Positions 47,799 through 59,790 of a DNA stretch of 64,000 nucleotides are shown piece by piece; the stretch's first letter is position 1; each line of letters begins with the position of its first letter. The stretch is from Climacteris rufus. Lineage: Eukaryota; Chordata; Aves; Passeriformes; Climacteridae. Made by a program: the position numbers and the translations under genes. Under the pieces are notes generated by a model. The model had not been told where the DNA came from. It saw only the letters and a list, made by a program, of their open reading frames with translations, and ran no database searches. The stretch covers positions 360,504 through 424,503 of the forward strand of contig VZRZ01003127.1 in assembly GCA_013398175.1 (NCBI GenBank). Reading direction: 5' to 3'.

Positions 47799-49841
47799 AG
47801 CACTCCCAGGCACTGCCTGCTCAGCCCTTGGTGAGAGCACTAAGCATAATAGTACTATTATACCTTGCTCATTATGCCTCATTTTTATTACCTGGCCTCA
47901 TTAAGTTAAGAAGCCTCTGTAATTTAACTGCATCTCTTGGTCTCCGCACGGGGGCTCCAGCTGTGCCTGTCGTCAATCACTTTATTAAAAACACGGGACA
48001 AAAATTACAATTATACCCATTACTGCCCATCAATCTCTTCAATTGCCTCTTAGGTCCTTTCTTTACCTGCTCAATGCACCAGTGCCAGACTGATATCATT
48101 GGCACCCTTCGAGTCTTTCCATAGTTCCAATAATTAGAAGCTGATTTCAAGGTGCTTTCAGAGATGAGCAAGTGGGACAGATGCGGGCACGCGATGTCCT
48201 CGTGGTGCACAGCAGAACAGGCAATAAAAGCACGCAACCAGACCAAGAGAAATAAACTGTGCTAGACAATAAAACCTAATTTTATCAAACCTAACACAAG
48301 ATGCTTTACAGACACACAGATGAGATTAACACTGGTTTAGAATTCAATATACTGTGACAAATTGGCACGTTAAGAGAGCCACCACAGTGGCTCACTGGCC
48401 AGGCCAAAGGCAAGAAGAGACCTGCAACCCATTTCCAAACCCCAGAGAAGAACCAGCAATCAAATCAAATGCTTTTTACAACAGCTTCCCCTTCATCCAC
48501 CACAGGGATCCTCATCATCCTTTGTGCACAAAAAACCTCCATGTTAAGATTTCAGGTCTCAGAACACGGTATTTTGACAAGTCTGCATCCAGGTCTCCAA
48601 TCCCTAACTCTTGGATGCTTCCTGCTCTACAACAAGTTTCAAAAGTTCAACTTTTCTTCCTGATTTTGAACAAGATGCTCCCACTGGGACAACAACCCCG
48701 ATCTGCTCGAGTCAGCAGAAACTTGCTGGGGTTAAGAGCAGTACACAGATTTCTGTCTATGCTTGGGAGAAAGCCAAACCACAGGGAGAAACCTCCCTGC
48801 TGCAGGGAAAAATCACTGTGCTGGATGAAAGGTTTGCTACAACCACCCCTGCAAAGACATCGTCAAGGGACATCAACCCCTTGGCAGCTGCACATGGTCC
48901 TTGAGATGTTTCACTCTTCCCCCTCTCCTCCCTACCATCCCTGCTCATCCCCAGGGGAAAGCAGCCTTCTCTGCTTAGCACTTCCCCTCCTGCTTTGCTT
49001 CTATCACAGAAATAGTGAAAAAAGGCAGTTTTGGGAGATCACAGGGAGTGCACAGGAAGCTGCACAGAGATGCTGAACAAGTGTAGCAGACACCACCTTG
49101 TTGCAGTCAGCACCTCCCGCAGAAGGGGAGGAGGGTGAGAGGTGTCAGCTCTTTCAAAGCACAGCATCCTCAGGAGCAGGTCAGCACGGGAGCGTGGCAA
49201 TCCGAGCGCCCTGGAGTGCTCGGGCCGCTGCCTCTCCAGCCAGCCCATGTGACGAGAGAGAGCTTTGAAGATTTCAAAGGGCGCTGTGTTCCCCCGTTTA
49301 TCACAAGTGTCTATCTTAAACCAATATTATCATTTTAAGCATGACCGGAGCAAGAGGAATCTTCTGCAGGCACTTCTGCCTCAGGAGAGAGACACTCAGC
49401 AAGACACAGAAGAAAAAAGACCCCTCAGACTCACAACCCCATGCAGACCCCGACACATCCAGCCCAAGAGCTGTGCTGCTGCCATCAGCGCAGATCTGTC
49501 AGGAGGGACATTTACACTGCTCCCGGCTTGACAGCAAAAGCCACTTCTGCTGTGCCATGAAATTCCTCCTGCTGTCCTTTCCAGAGTGTTACAGCTCCCC
49601 TTCAGTGCTGCTGAGCCCCTGCTCTGCCACCCCGGTGGAGGGGAACAGATGATTTCCAAGGAGTGGCAGGTGACAGAGAAGCCATCACCTCTCAAAGAGC
49701 TCCTTACAGCTTGACAGGGAGGGCAGGAGCAGCCTCGTGGGATGACACCCACCCCAACACCCAAACCATGAACAGAAAGCCTGCACACACCAAAAGCACC
49801 CAGGAAATCTTCCGTCTCACCAAAGTAAGAGCAGATCACAA
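47799..49841. other. Noncoding stretch with AT-rich start
   Basis: The part at 47,835-48,130 is AT-rich, repeat-free and contains 'cattatgcctcatttttat', 'cattaagttaagaagcc' and 'attacaattatacccatt'; it may be conserved noncoding DNA. The 240-codon frame at 48,354-49,076 lacks any recognised domain or splice pattern and I do not call it. Confidence 0.5.
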
Positions 49842-49919
49842 CAGCTGGGATGTGGGGCTGGAATCACCACAGCTGGAATGTGGGGCTGGAATCACCACAG
49901 CTGGGATGTGGGGCTGGAC
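49842..49919. repeat. 28-bp tandem repeat, nearly three copies
   Basis: The unit 'agctgggatgtggggctgg' followed by 'aatcaccac' is present 2.8 times, with one G/A change in the second copy. It is a small minisatellite in noncoding DNA. Confidence 0.92.
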
Positions 49920-52207
49920 TGGGGCAGCTTTGAGCATGCAGAGGTTGGGCAGGGCTGCAGAGGTTGTCCGAGCTGCACTTAGAACAGGGTTTAAGCACAT
50001 CAAGGCTGAGGGACAGCAGGACTGAAGTTGTTTCCCCTGGTCTCTGGTGGGGAAGCTCCTGAGCAAGGGCAAACCAGCAGAGTTGTCTCCCAGGTACAGA
50101 AGAAGACACCTGTCTTGTTACCTGGCAGTTGCCATTATTATAAGGGCAAATAAAGGCAATCACAAGAAATCTACCATCAGCCAGTGAGTCAGGCTACAGC
50201 TTAGACAGAAGGAGTTAATTTACAGCCACTCCAAGCTTTGATATCTTAAACCTTTTCAGTGTCTGGACACGATGAGGAATAAGCACAGACAGTGTCAGAC
50301 TCTGTGATCAGGAGGACAAAACACTGCAAACAGCTGTGCCTAATTTTAGCATCTGTTGGTTCTGTTTCTCCAGCACTTGTGGAGGGTGGGGGGCGGCCCC
50401 GTCACTCCTGGCTTGTTAAAGACACAGCCAGAAGGAAAAGAGGCGAGTGTTGAATCACACTCCGGGCTGAGCTCATGGGAGAGAGCAGGGAACAGCAGAG
50501 CAAGGCACCACTGACCAGGAACAGCAGCCATTCCCTGCTGCAGGTTACCCCACACCCCCAGGGACCTGCAGGGACAGGTGGAGCTGTTCGTGCAGGTGAT
50601 GAACCCTTGTGTACATTTATCACTGCGGGGGCACAAAGTGGGGTCAGACACAGCCCCACGTGTCCCTCCCACACCCCGACCCCCCCTGCCTGGAGACCAG
50701 CCCCTGGCACTCAGCCACGGTGTGTTCCTGGGCAGGGGCACCGCAGCCTCTTCCTGGGCAAGTGGCCAACCCCGCACTGGGGTGGCCACGCTCCTCGGGA
50801 GAGGGATGGGAACTTCAGAGGGCCCCCAGCTCTTCTCCCCACCCAGCACTCGGGCAGCCCCTCCATTCCAAGGGAAAGGCCTCAGCTGCTGAACCCCAAA
50901 CCAGAGGCTTGGTGCTGTGGTCTCCCCGCGGAGCCGGAGCCCAGCGGGTCACCTTGGACCTTTCCAAGGGAGCGTGACACGGGCAGGTGGGAGCAGAGTG
51001 CTCGGCTCCATGCGAGCGCTGCTGCTGCCACCGCCAGGCTGAACGGGAACAGTGAGGGTACAGCCGGCCCGAACTCCGCCAGGTGACCTGGTTTGGAGCC
51101 AGAATACTCGGTATTCCCTCCCCTGTGCACCCCGGCGCCCTCTGCCCAGCCGGGGTTCTGGGGACACCCCCGTGTCCGCACGCTGTTCTCCGGTGCTGGA
51201 ATTGCGCAGCCTAACCAGGGGAGAGCCGCGGGCACATCCCCGAAAACCTGCGGCTGCTGGCCGGGACACGGCCGGGATGCTGGGCTCAAGTCACCTGGAG
51301 CAGCCGTGGCCAGTCATGAAACACGCTCCTCGCAGGGCGGAGGCAGCCGCAGACATCAGAGGAGCTGATAAGGCTCAGGAGTGCTCACGATTTTGTCTCC
51401 AGTTATTTTGGTGCAGCTGGGAACAAGTGGCTACAGTCAGCGACTTGCCAGCTGGGGAGAGAGCCGCAGTTTTGCATCGTCGGGAATGGAAGCACAGCCA
51501 GCTCAGCCCCCCACCACGCTCCCCGAGTTCTCCTGGCAGAACTTGTCATGGGCTGACCGAGACAGCACCAAGTGACACCTTAAGGTGACAGGTGAAGATG
51601 CAAAGTGAGGAGTGGTAAAGAGCAAGATTTTCCTGCAGACACAGCTTGAGGGAAGGATTCAAGCCTCTGCTGCCTCAGCAACACCTCCTTTATCTGGCTG
51701 GGTTTAAATCCCTTTACAGAATCCAGAGGCCTTTTCCTGTTGGGCAGAGAGAAACTCTTGCTCAACACCTGAAGGCAGAGCAGCCAGAGGTGATACCCTC
51801 CCCTCAGCACTGCCAGCCCCACAGGCCTTCCCAGCATGGACCAGTGTCACCCTTTCCTCATGGGCTGCATCTCCGTGGCTTGGGGAAGCCTTGAGCAGGA
51901 GGTGAGCTCAGGGCTTAGATCCCAAATCTCAACACATTCCTCACAAAGCAGTGACAGCTGAGCCTCATCCTTGGCCTCACCAGCTGCTGCCAACTCCCAG
52001 TGTCCACTGGAAAAGTCAGAGGCAGATCCATCCAAGGACTGGTTGCCTGTGCAGATCTGCAGGAGGGGCCTGCTCCTCCTGAGCCAGCAACTCAAGGCAA
52101 CATTGGCCAAATCACGTTTTCCTCTTTGGTTTGCAGCCAGTGCCAAAGAAAGAGCAGCCCTGGTAGTCCAGAAGGAAGCTCCACATATCCCTTTGCACTC
52201 CATCCCA
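49920..52207. other. Noncoding stretch with a CpG-rich patch
   Basis: GC-rich overall, and includes the CpG-rich patch at 50,921-51,360 (own entry). Frames of up to 203 codons occur, as expected from GC-rich DNA; none shows a known domain. Confidence 0.5.
50921..51360. promoter_or_regulatory. Small CpG-rich patch, possible minor CpG island
   Basis: I count about 35 CpG in 440 bp, far above the surroundings. It includes 'cccgcggagccggagccc', 'ccggcgccctctgccc' and 'ccgggacacggccggg'. CpG clusters often mark promoters or regulatory elements. No first exon is evident on either strand, so alternative promoter, noncoding RNA start or plain GC-rich DNA all remain possible. Confidence 0.4.
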
Positions 52208-52412
52208 CAGAATCAGAACGGTTTGGGTTGGAACAGACCTTAAAAATCATCTTGTTCCACCCCCTGCCCTGTGCAGGAACACTTTTCACTAGGCCGGGTT
52301 GCTCAAGGCCATCCAACCTGGCCCTGGACACTTCCAGGGATGGGGCAGCCACAGCTCTGGGCACCCCCATCCTCACAGGGAACAATTCCTTCCCAACATC
52401 AGCTTCCCCTAT
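52208..52412 (-). mobile_element. CR1 LINE 3' fragment
   Basis: Minus orientation: 'cacagaatcagaacgg', 'tttgggttggaacagacc', 'gacacttccagggatgggg' and 'ccatcctcacagggaac'. About 205 bp, moderately diverged, with small deletions. It is the last CR1 before an 11-kb CR1-free stretch. Confidence 0.9.
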
Positions 52413-55400
52413 TCCAAGGTGCTTCTGCACCTGTCACCACATCCCCTGCGGATCCAGGGGCTTTGGATCCATCCAAAGCTCCAACTTCCATCCCACTTTT
52501 TCCAGAGGCTCTCAAAATCCCTGCTGTTGTTCCTGCCACGCTGGCCATTATGCAAGTTCGGCTGTCTTAACTCGCTGCTGAGCATACAAGTGGGGCTGAC
52601 ATTTATTTAATCCTCATAGTAATGTTGACTGTGTACTTACTGAAACACCTCATGCTTATGGAAGACATTTGTTTCCAAGCAGCTTATGCTAAATTGCAGT
52701 GATATAAAGGAAACACTTATCCAATATTGACATTCACTGACTGGCAGCAGACTGCTTGAATACTCATTTACGCCGGGGGTGGGAGGGGGACGGGACAACA
52801 GGGACCTGAAACGATTCAGGCCTTTCGTTTCTGATCTTTTAACCAGTTAGGTAATATTAAGTTAATGATAACCTGCCCAAAATTCAAGGTGGGACTCCAA
52901 ACCCTGTGGCTTCTCCTGCTCACTCCCTGCTAATATTGGACCCACAGCACAAAGCTTTGATCCCTCACGCACCAGGAAGTTTGGGGAAGTCCATCCCTTC
53001 CACCATCGGTGCATATTTCACCCGTAATTAGCAGGGCTCCTCTCGCCTGCAGCCTGTGTCCTGCTGGGCAGGGAGCTCCTCAGAAAAACCACATGATCGA
53101 ACATTTTGCCTATTTCCATTTCCCCTCCCACAGAGCTGGGGTTGCTCACCCAGAAGGCTCCTGGGATGTTCAGCCGTAGGTGCTGCAGCACCCGCCCGGA
53201 CCCCGGCGCACCCGGGGAGTTCACCACTGCCTTTGCAGTGTCATATTGAGAGCGACAACAGAGCCAGAACATAAATCCCGCAGCTCTTAGGAGGTGAATT
53301 AGCCACCACATGACCACATCCACACGAAACCTGCGCGGCAATTCCACCCAACGCAAAGTAATTGGAAACAAAAGACAGCATCTCTCATGCGAGCTGAAAG
53401 TCTGACCGTGCCTGCATCAATGGTTAATGAGCAGCAGTTATGGCAAAGCCCTCAAAAACCAATTACATCCCGCTCCACCCCGAAATGCAGCAGACCAAAA
53501 GCTCCTGCAGCTTTTGTTGCGAGTGGGGGCGTTGAACGAACACATTAAGACAAGATCTTATCCCCAAGTTAGCATCTGAATTTAACAATGCAAGTGTTCC
53601 ACCTCCCACTTCTCCAGCATGTGACACTACCCGAGGCAGGACGCCCAGAGCCCATCGCTCACAGCGCACTAAAAGCACATTTAGATTTTAAGCTGTTTAA
53701 TGCAACTCAGTAAAAGGAAGAGCCATGTAACAGCCAAGTGACCTCCAGCTCCTTCTGCTCCACTTTGGAGGCTGCTGCTGCCACCAGGGAAAGGCAAACA
53801 CTCGAGTGCGGGTCTTGCCAGCCAGGCAATGAATAAACAGCCTCGGCTACACTCAAAGGGCACATTGAACCGGGACATCTGTTAGGCCACCGTCTCCAAG
53901 ACCAAATCCCGGCATTTTCTCTGTCCTACCACAAGGCACGATTCAGAAATGGATACTTTCCTCTTCCCCCTTCCAGCAGCCTGGAGTACAGACGTGCCCT
54001 GGGGTGCACTGAAGTAAAGGAATGGAAATCCACGAGTTTTAAGCAGCACTGGGATTCTGCTGCTCAGCCTCTGCCGGGAGAGACGAGCACAGGTTTTAAA
54101 CTTTATTTCTACCCAGCCAAGAGATCCTGCACATCTCCTGGCATGTTTGGAATTAATACAGGATTCCCACATCCCTGCAAGAGCCGGGACACGTGCCAGC
54201 CCCGAAGGCAGGGCACAGCGCCTCGAAAACTCACAGCTCCACCAAACGCCTTAAATCTCAGCAAATAAGGGACTGATTTACAACCAATTTGTTTCACTAC
54301 CTATTGATTTATAAAATAAGCTTGTACACGGTCACTGTGGCTCTGTGGCTCTCTTTGGCCAGAGGTAGCTCTCAATGAAGCCAAAGGAAAGACTTGTATT
54401 GCGTTCCTGAACAGAAGATAAATTGGGGCCTTCAGCAATTGTTGGTATAAATTTGCTGGGCTTTAAAATAAATAAATAAATAAAAGCTCTTTAATCCTAC
54501 TGGAAGGATTCTGGAAGTGATGTAAAGCCAATTCTCCAGCGGCATTTCCATAAAGCCCCCTCCACCCAGCATGCTGAGGAGCTGAGAGCGCTGTGCAAAC
54601 TCGCAAACCCGATCATTAAATCAGAGGTTTGGAGCAGCCACACTCTCCATCACAGGCTGCTCACAGGAAGAAAATAGTTTATTCAAAGCCCTTGATCCTC
54701 AGCCAACTCACAACCTAAGGGGCACATTGGCCTCTCCCCCCTTTATTTACAGCTACAGAAGAAAGAAGAGCACGGAGGTTTTTATCCTAACATTTGCAGT
54801 CCGACTACAGAGCGGCTGGGAGCTGGTGACACACGGTGCTGGGAGCCTGTCAGGGATTTCTGGGCACGTTCTGACTCCAGTTGGTGTCCCCTAAACCAAC
54901 AGGAAAGCACAGAAATAATCAACATCAGCCCGAGATGTGCTGTGCATAAAGTGCCCGGGCACCTCAGCTTAACCTTGGAAAGGGGAGCGTGGTGGGGATG
55001 CAGCATTAGCACCGAGGAGGAACAGCTGCCCTGCTCTGCTCCCTCTGGCACAGGGCACCTGAGCAAAACCCCAGTTCCTCCCTCCTGTGCTTTTCCAAGA
55101 GCTGAAACCTTGCAGGAAAGCTGGTTTGAGCAAAGTCATTGGTGGTCCTCACGTGGCTCTCACTGCAGGAGGTACAGATGGGAGATGGGGAAGCATGAGC
55201 AAACCTAAATTGTGTTAAAACAGATGTTGGAGGAGCCAATTCCGCACCATTCCTCTGGGATAGCACAGGCTGGACCACAGCAGCTCTAACTTGAGGCTTT
55301 TTTCAGTTTCCTTCCCATGCAGCCCAGTTGTGAAGGCATTGTCCCTGCCAAACCTGCACCTTTCCACCAGCAGCATCTCACAAAGCACCTTTCCAAAGCA

Positions 55401-58400
55401 TTACTGTCTCCTACTCAACCATTTTCAGTTCACAGAATATCCTGAGTTGCAACTCTTTGGGCTGCAGAGCTGTTCCTTGCCTTCACTTTTAAAGCCCACT
55501 GGTGCTTGCACTCCTTATTCTTCCCAAACAGCTCCCAGTGCTGACATTCCCCTCTGGGTTCAGGGAACAGCCCAACACTTCCCTTGCAAAGCTGCCCTGC
55601 TCTCAACCTGGCTGGAGGAATTAACTGGGAAGAGGGATCACAACCACTGGTTTCCAGGCTCCTCATTGACAGACTCGTGGCTCTCAGACACAGAAACCCC
55701 CCAAGTGTCCCCCACAGCCACCAGCCCTTGCACACTCCCCTCCCAGCACCCCAAACTTGGTGTGTTTGCTCCCTAACACCCACCCAAGATGTGAAAATCC
55801 TCGTCTCTCAGTCCTAACCAGTGCTGGTGGGTGGAATTGGCCTGGTTTCTCTCATCAGCATAATTTCACCCTTTTCCACCTGGGGGCTGCTGACCAGCCA
55901 GTGGGAAGTTGAGCCACTGCTGCTGATTATGGGCCCCTCTGACAGAAAATTGTAAAGCATTTGCTTCCAGGGAGGAACCAAGTGAACTGTGAAGGAGAAA
56001 AACATACCCTGCAACACCCAGAGAACTCGGTATTCATCACCCTGAGGGAAAGCAAACATGCCTTTGGAAAGAGAGCCCCAGACAGGCAGAAATCTTCCCA
56101 TCCAAGGTAAATTTAAGATCCTGCCAAATTCTTCTAGTACAGGCCAGTGAGAGGAGGAGATGGTTGCAGGTGCATCTTCAGTGCTGCTCCTCCCCACAGC
56201 TCCACCTCCCACAGCAGAGACACCTTCCCCAGTTGCTTCCAGCTTCCCCCAGTTTGGCTGGCACTGGAGCAGAGGAAAGAAGGGTGAGTTATTCCCCAGG
56301 CAGAAGCAAAGGCAGCCAGTTCCATGGCAGCATCAATTCCTTCCCACCAAGGGGCACCACACATCCCATCTCCACAGGAGGCAAATTGTGCTGTGACTTT
56401 CTCTCCCTTCCACCAAAGCTGTGGCACCGACAGCTTTCAGGGCTGGAAGAGTGAGCGGTACCAGGGGACAAGCAGCTCTGGAACACTGACCTATAGTCTC
56501 TCAAAGAGCCAGCACAGGCTGTTTCAGACCATTTGCAAGGGGGAAAGACAGAGGATGCTCCAAGGAAGGCACTTTGTTCTCCCCAAGTCTCCTCGAGCAG
56601 TGAGAGTGGGAGGGATCCTCCTCCCTCCCGGGCTGAGCCATGCCTGGTGTGTCCAGGTGCAGAGCAGTCCCAGACAGGAGCAAAAAGCAGCTTCCTCCTC
56701 CTGCAGGCTCCACTGGGAGCCCAAGTTCCAGCCTGCACAGCCTGCAGGAACAGCAGGATGCCAGGATGCCACTGGGATGCCCAGGAGTACAAACCCAAGG
56801 GCACAGGTGTACAGATCCCGTGATGGAAAATGTCCTTTTGGTCAGGCTTTGAATAAGGAGCTTTTTTTTTTTTTTTAAGTGTCCAGACCACAGATCCCAA
56901 GTGGGGTTTTCAGCAGAGGTGATCCCTCCACCACTGCTGCCCTTGGCTCAGGGGAATTTAATTATGGCAAATCCCCTGAAGCCACTTTGGTAAGAAAACA
57001 CAGCCCTGCCTGCCCCTTGCCCATGAAAAGGAGCTACTGAAACTCCTGAAGGGCAGAGTCAAGTGATTTTAGTTATTCCCTGAAGTGAGTTTTGGCCCAA
57101 AAGCTCCTCCAGAGCAAGGCATGACTGCCCTGTGTGTGCCCACACAGCATCCCATCCCCACAGCCTCAGGGACACCTCATGCCATCACATCTGGACACAC
57201 CACAGCAGCTGCTCGAGGGGAGGCAAACACAACATATGCTGGAAAATCAGCTTCAGCACCTCCAGCCAGGCCTTTCCTCCCCCAGAGTACCACGAGGCTG
57301 GAGGAATCCTTTGCATTAAATCCTGTTAGGGACCCTTTGCACGGGTTCACCCCAACGGGAAGAGCCACGGTGCTGCCAGCAGTGCCTTTGTTGTGTACTG
57401 AGAGCAGCAACTCCATAGAAATGCACTTGGCTCATCCTGTGGGAGAAAACAGCCGAAAAAACGCTCTGCAAGGCACTGTTTGTGCCTCCTAACCCGGCAT
57501 GAATAAGCAGGTAGCAGATGCACGATCCTGGCCGTGCAGGCAGCAGACAAACCAGCCGAGCTCAGGCGGCAGAGCCGAGGAGCCGCCGCGGCTTCCCAAC
57601 ACGAGCGCAATTAAAAAGTGCATTAACCCATATTAAAATCATGGCTGCGAAGGGAAGAGCAGGGAGAACCCAACAAATCCCGGCTGGATCCCACACACAA
57701 ACTTCTCCAGCCCCGCTAGCAAACTGCCATTTGACCTGCAGGGAGGGACTGCATCCCTGCGAGCAGGAGGGATGCGGGAAGGCCGGGATCAGCTTCCCAG
57801 TCGCTGCTCTCCCAGCCCCGCCGCTGCCCTGCTGTACCAGTGAGAGTTCAAATTTGTTCAGCCAGAAACCTACACGGAGGACACAGTGGGTTTCTTTTGT
57901 GCAGAAGCAAAGGCAAATGCAAACACAGCTTTCTCCCCGAAGGAGTATTAGTACAAGCAGAGAGCGAGGGGAAGAGAAAAGGGGAAGGGAGGACAGCGTG
58001 GGAGCCCAGCAGTGCATCCGAGCCCAGGAAAAGAAGAGGGAAAGGACAACCAGGAGCACAGACACCGCTAACACGGCGTCCCTGCTCAGGGAATAGGGGG
58101 AAACACAGCGTATGGTGGGGGATGTTCAGCAATAATGTCTGGCTGAGCAAAAAACCAGCTGCCCGTGGAGAAGCACTACTCTCTCCAAAAGTTTTATCCT
58201 TCATTTAATCAACAGATGGACTAGCTGCGTGGGTTTGGGGTTTTTTTATCCCTTTTTTCTTTTTTTCCCAAGCATCCCCAAGCCGTACCCTCACAAAAGC
58301 TGGCGTGGGGACCACGGTGGCGTGACACAGATGGGATTTGACACCGGCGTTGGGAGGGGATGAGCAGCACAGAGGCGAAGCCGGGGTCTGGCTGCAGCTC

Positions 58401-58529
58401 AGCGTCCTCCACAGGTGACAGATAGTCCAGGGACCAGGCACACAGCAGCATGCCAAACACAGCTTCCCGAAACGCACCCCCTTCCCCAACCCTTCTTTAT
58501 TTTTTTCATTTTTTGGGGTGCCAATCAGG
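52413..58529. other. Noncoding, CR1-free stretch next to the CpG island
   Basis: No gene is recognised. It holds an AT-rich possible conserved block at about 52,595-52,870 ('gacattcactgactggc', 'gtaatattaagttaatg'), a small CpG-rich bit near 53,180-53,220, an (AAAT)n run (own entry), a 15-T run at 56,862-56,876, and a CpG-richer segment at about 57,540-57,840. If the exon call at 59,122 is right, this is the start of its first intron. Confidence 0.5.
54464..54485. repeat. (AAAT)n microsatellite
   Basis: A short run of about five AAAT units, 'taaaataaataaataaa'. It is a common simple repeat with no inferred function. Confidence 0.9.
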
Positions 58530-59121
58530 CGGGTTGCAAAGTTGCGGGGCGAATTCCGCCGGATTCCCACGCTCCAGCCCTCGCTCCCGTGCTGTGGGGA
58601 GGTGGGATCCGGCCGTGACACCCCCGCGGGGCGCCCACCTCCCCCGGGCCGCCTGCATTGGAAGCGACTCTTCATCCCTTCTCCCTCCCAGGAGCAAATC
58701 GCTCCCGAGCCCGGCGCCGCCGCTGCAGGCTCCGGTCCCCGCCAGCCCGAGCGGCTCCTCCGCGGCCGCCCAAATTGAGCATCCATCGCCCTCCTGCACC
58801 GGGGGAGCACCGGGCGGCGGTGGGGGAGGCTGCTGCCCAGCAAAGCCGTGTTTACCCACTCACACCATCCAATTAACGGAGCTGGAACAGAAAGCACCCA
58901 TTTGCATGCTAAAGATTTTTCCTTTTTTTTTTTTTAAGAAATAAAAAAGGTAAGCTGCCTCGGCGGGGATGCAGGGACAACTCTGCAATTCCCCCTCTCT
59001 CCCCCGCACCCCTCTCCCCTCGCCAAAGGCAGACGCAGCCCCCCCACCCCACCGCGACCCGGGGACCCCCCCGGCTCCTCCGTCCGCCCCGCTCGGAAAC
59101 TCCGGCGGGCGCGGGTCCTAC

Positions 59122-59182
59122 CGTGGCTGAGCAGGAGGCAGCCGAGCAGGAGGAGGAGGAGGTCTGCCTGGAAAGCGCTCAT
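59122..59182 (-). CDS. Candidate first coding exon: signal peptide start (partial gene)
   Basis: Minus strand. ATG at 59,182-59,180 in a fair context (G at -3, A at +4) opens 20 codons plus one base. The peptide is M-S-A-F-Q-A-D, then a hydrophobic core of six leucines, G-C and three leucines, then S-H, which is a typical secretory signal peptide. The exon ends CACG|GTAGGA, a plausible splice donor in phase 1, as is common when a signal-peptide exon precedes extracellular domains. Without splicing, the frame runs on as low-complexity Arg/Gly/Pro sequence to 58,934, which looks like intron. It lies in the CpG island. The pattern M-x-x-F-Q-x-D-L-L recalls the start of KIRREL3 (an adhesion Ig protein with a very long first intron), but the evidence is too short to name it. 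Confidence 0.55.
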
Positions 59183-59500
59183 TCCTCAGGGTGGGCTCGG
59201 CGCCGGGGGTCGCGGCTCCGCTGCCGCTGCCGGCGGGGGCTTCAGGCCGCCGCCCGCCGGCTCCGCTCCATCGCCGCCCCCCAGCTCCTCCCCCGGCAGC
59301 GCTGCCTTCACTGGCGGAGCCTCGGCGGCGCAGCCCCGCTTTTGGAGCGGGGGGGGAGCGGGAGGGAGGAGGGAAAGTGCCGGGGAAAGGGGGAGTAACT
59401 TGCGCGCAGCCGGGGACGGCGGCGGCGCGGGAGATTTTGGGAGGATGGGGGATATTTGTGCATCCCCCTCCCCAAAACTTGGCGCGCCAAAGGGCGGGGG
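59183..59500 (-). promoter_or_regulatory. Putative 5' UTR and TATA-less promoter of the minus-strand gene
   Basis: GC-rich DNA directly upstream of the ATG. I see no TATA box. A GC box lies at 59,492-59,499. A G-run cluster at 59,349-59,373 (tracts of 8, 3, 3 and 3 G with loops of 3, 1 and 4) fits the G-quadruplex pattern, with more G tracts to 59,393. The start site itself cannot be fixed from sequence. Confidence 0.5.
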
Positions 59501-59790
59501 GAGGTGTGATGGGGGCTACGGGGAGGGCTTGGGGCTGCTCCTGTCTCAGCTGTGGGGAGGGAGGGATGCTCTCCCCCTGCTCTCCCCCATCCCGGAGCTG
59601 CCGCCGCCCCAGCGGGGCACACAGGGCAGGAGCGCAAACACCTGCGGGGCTTTGGGCGCCCCAGCTCTAAATTTCAGGTGTGGGGGGTTGCTGCCCATCA
59701 ATCGCGGCACCCCGAACCCTTCTCACCTCCCTGCGGGGCAGCCCCTGCCTTCCCGGGGGGCCTGAAAGGGGAGGGGGTAGCCGAAACCTT

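Larger units (their letters stand above)
58540..59790. promoter_or_regulatory. CpG island
   Basis: This is the strongest CpG cluster of the window; 58,541-58,860 alone has roughly 34 CpG. It contains motifs of unmethylated islands: 'ccgcggccgccc' at about 58,760, GGCGCGCC at 59,481-59,488 and GGGCGGGG (Sp1-type GC box) at 59,492-59,499. It surrounds the candidate first coding exon on the minus strand. A short non-CpG interruption lies at about 58,865-58,960 and includes an octamer ATTTGCAT at 58,900-58,907. Islands of this kind mark gene starts in vertebrates. Confidence 0.88.

Noticed and set aside
47229..47834. 201-codon frame with 25-residue repeats
   Set aside because: Explained by the 75-bp minisatellite whose unit is a multiple of three; not called as a CDS without expression data.
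48354..49076. 240-codon plus-strand frame
   Set aside because: No recognisable domain, irregular composition, no evidence of splicing or of a promoter. Kept out for lack of support.
58205..58897. 230-codon minus-strand frame inside the CpG island
   Set aside because: Low-complexity Arg/Gly/Pro composition expected of GC-rich DNA; it lies just inside the presumed first intron.
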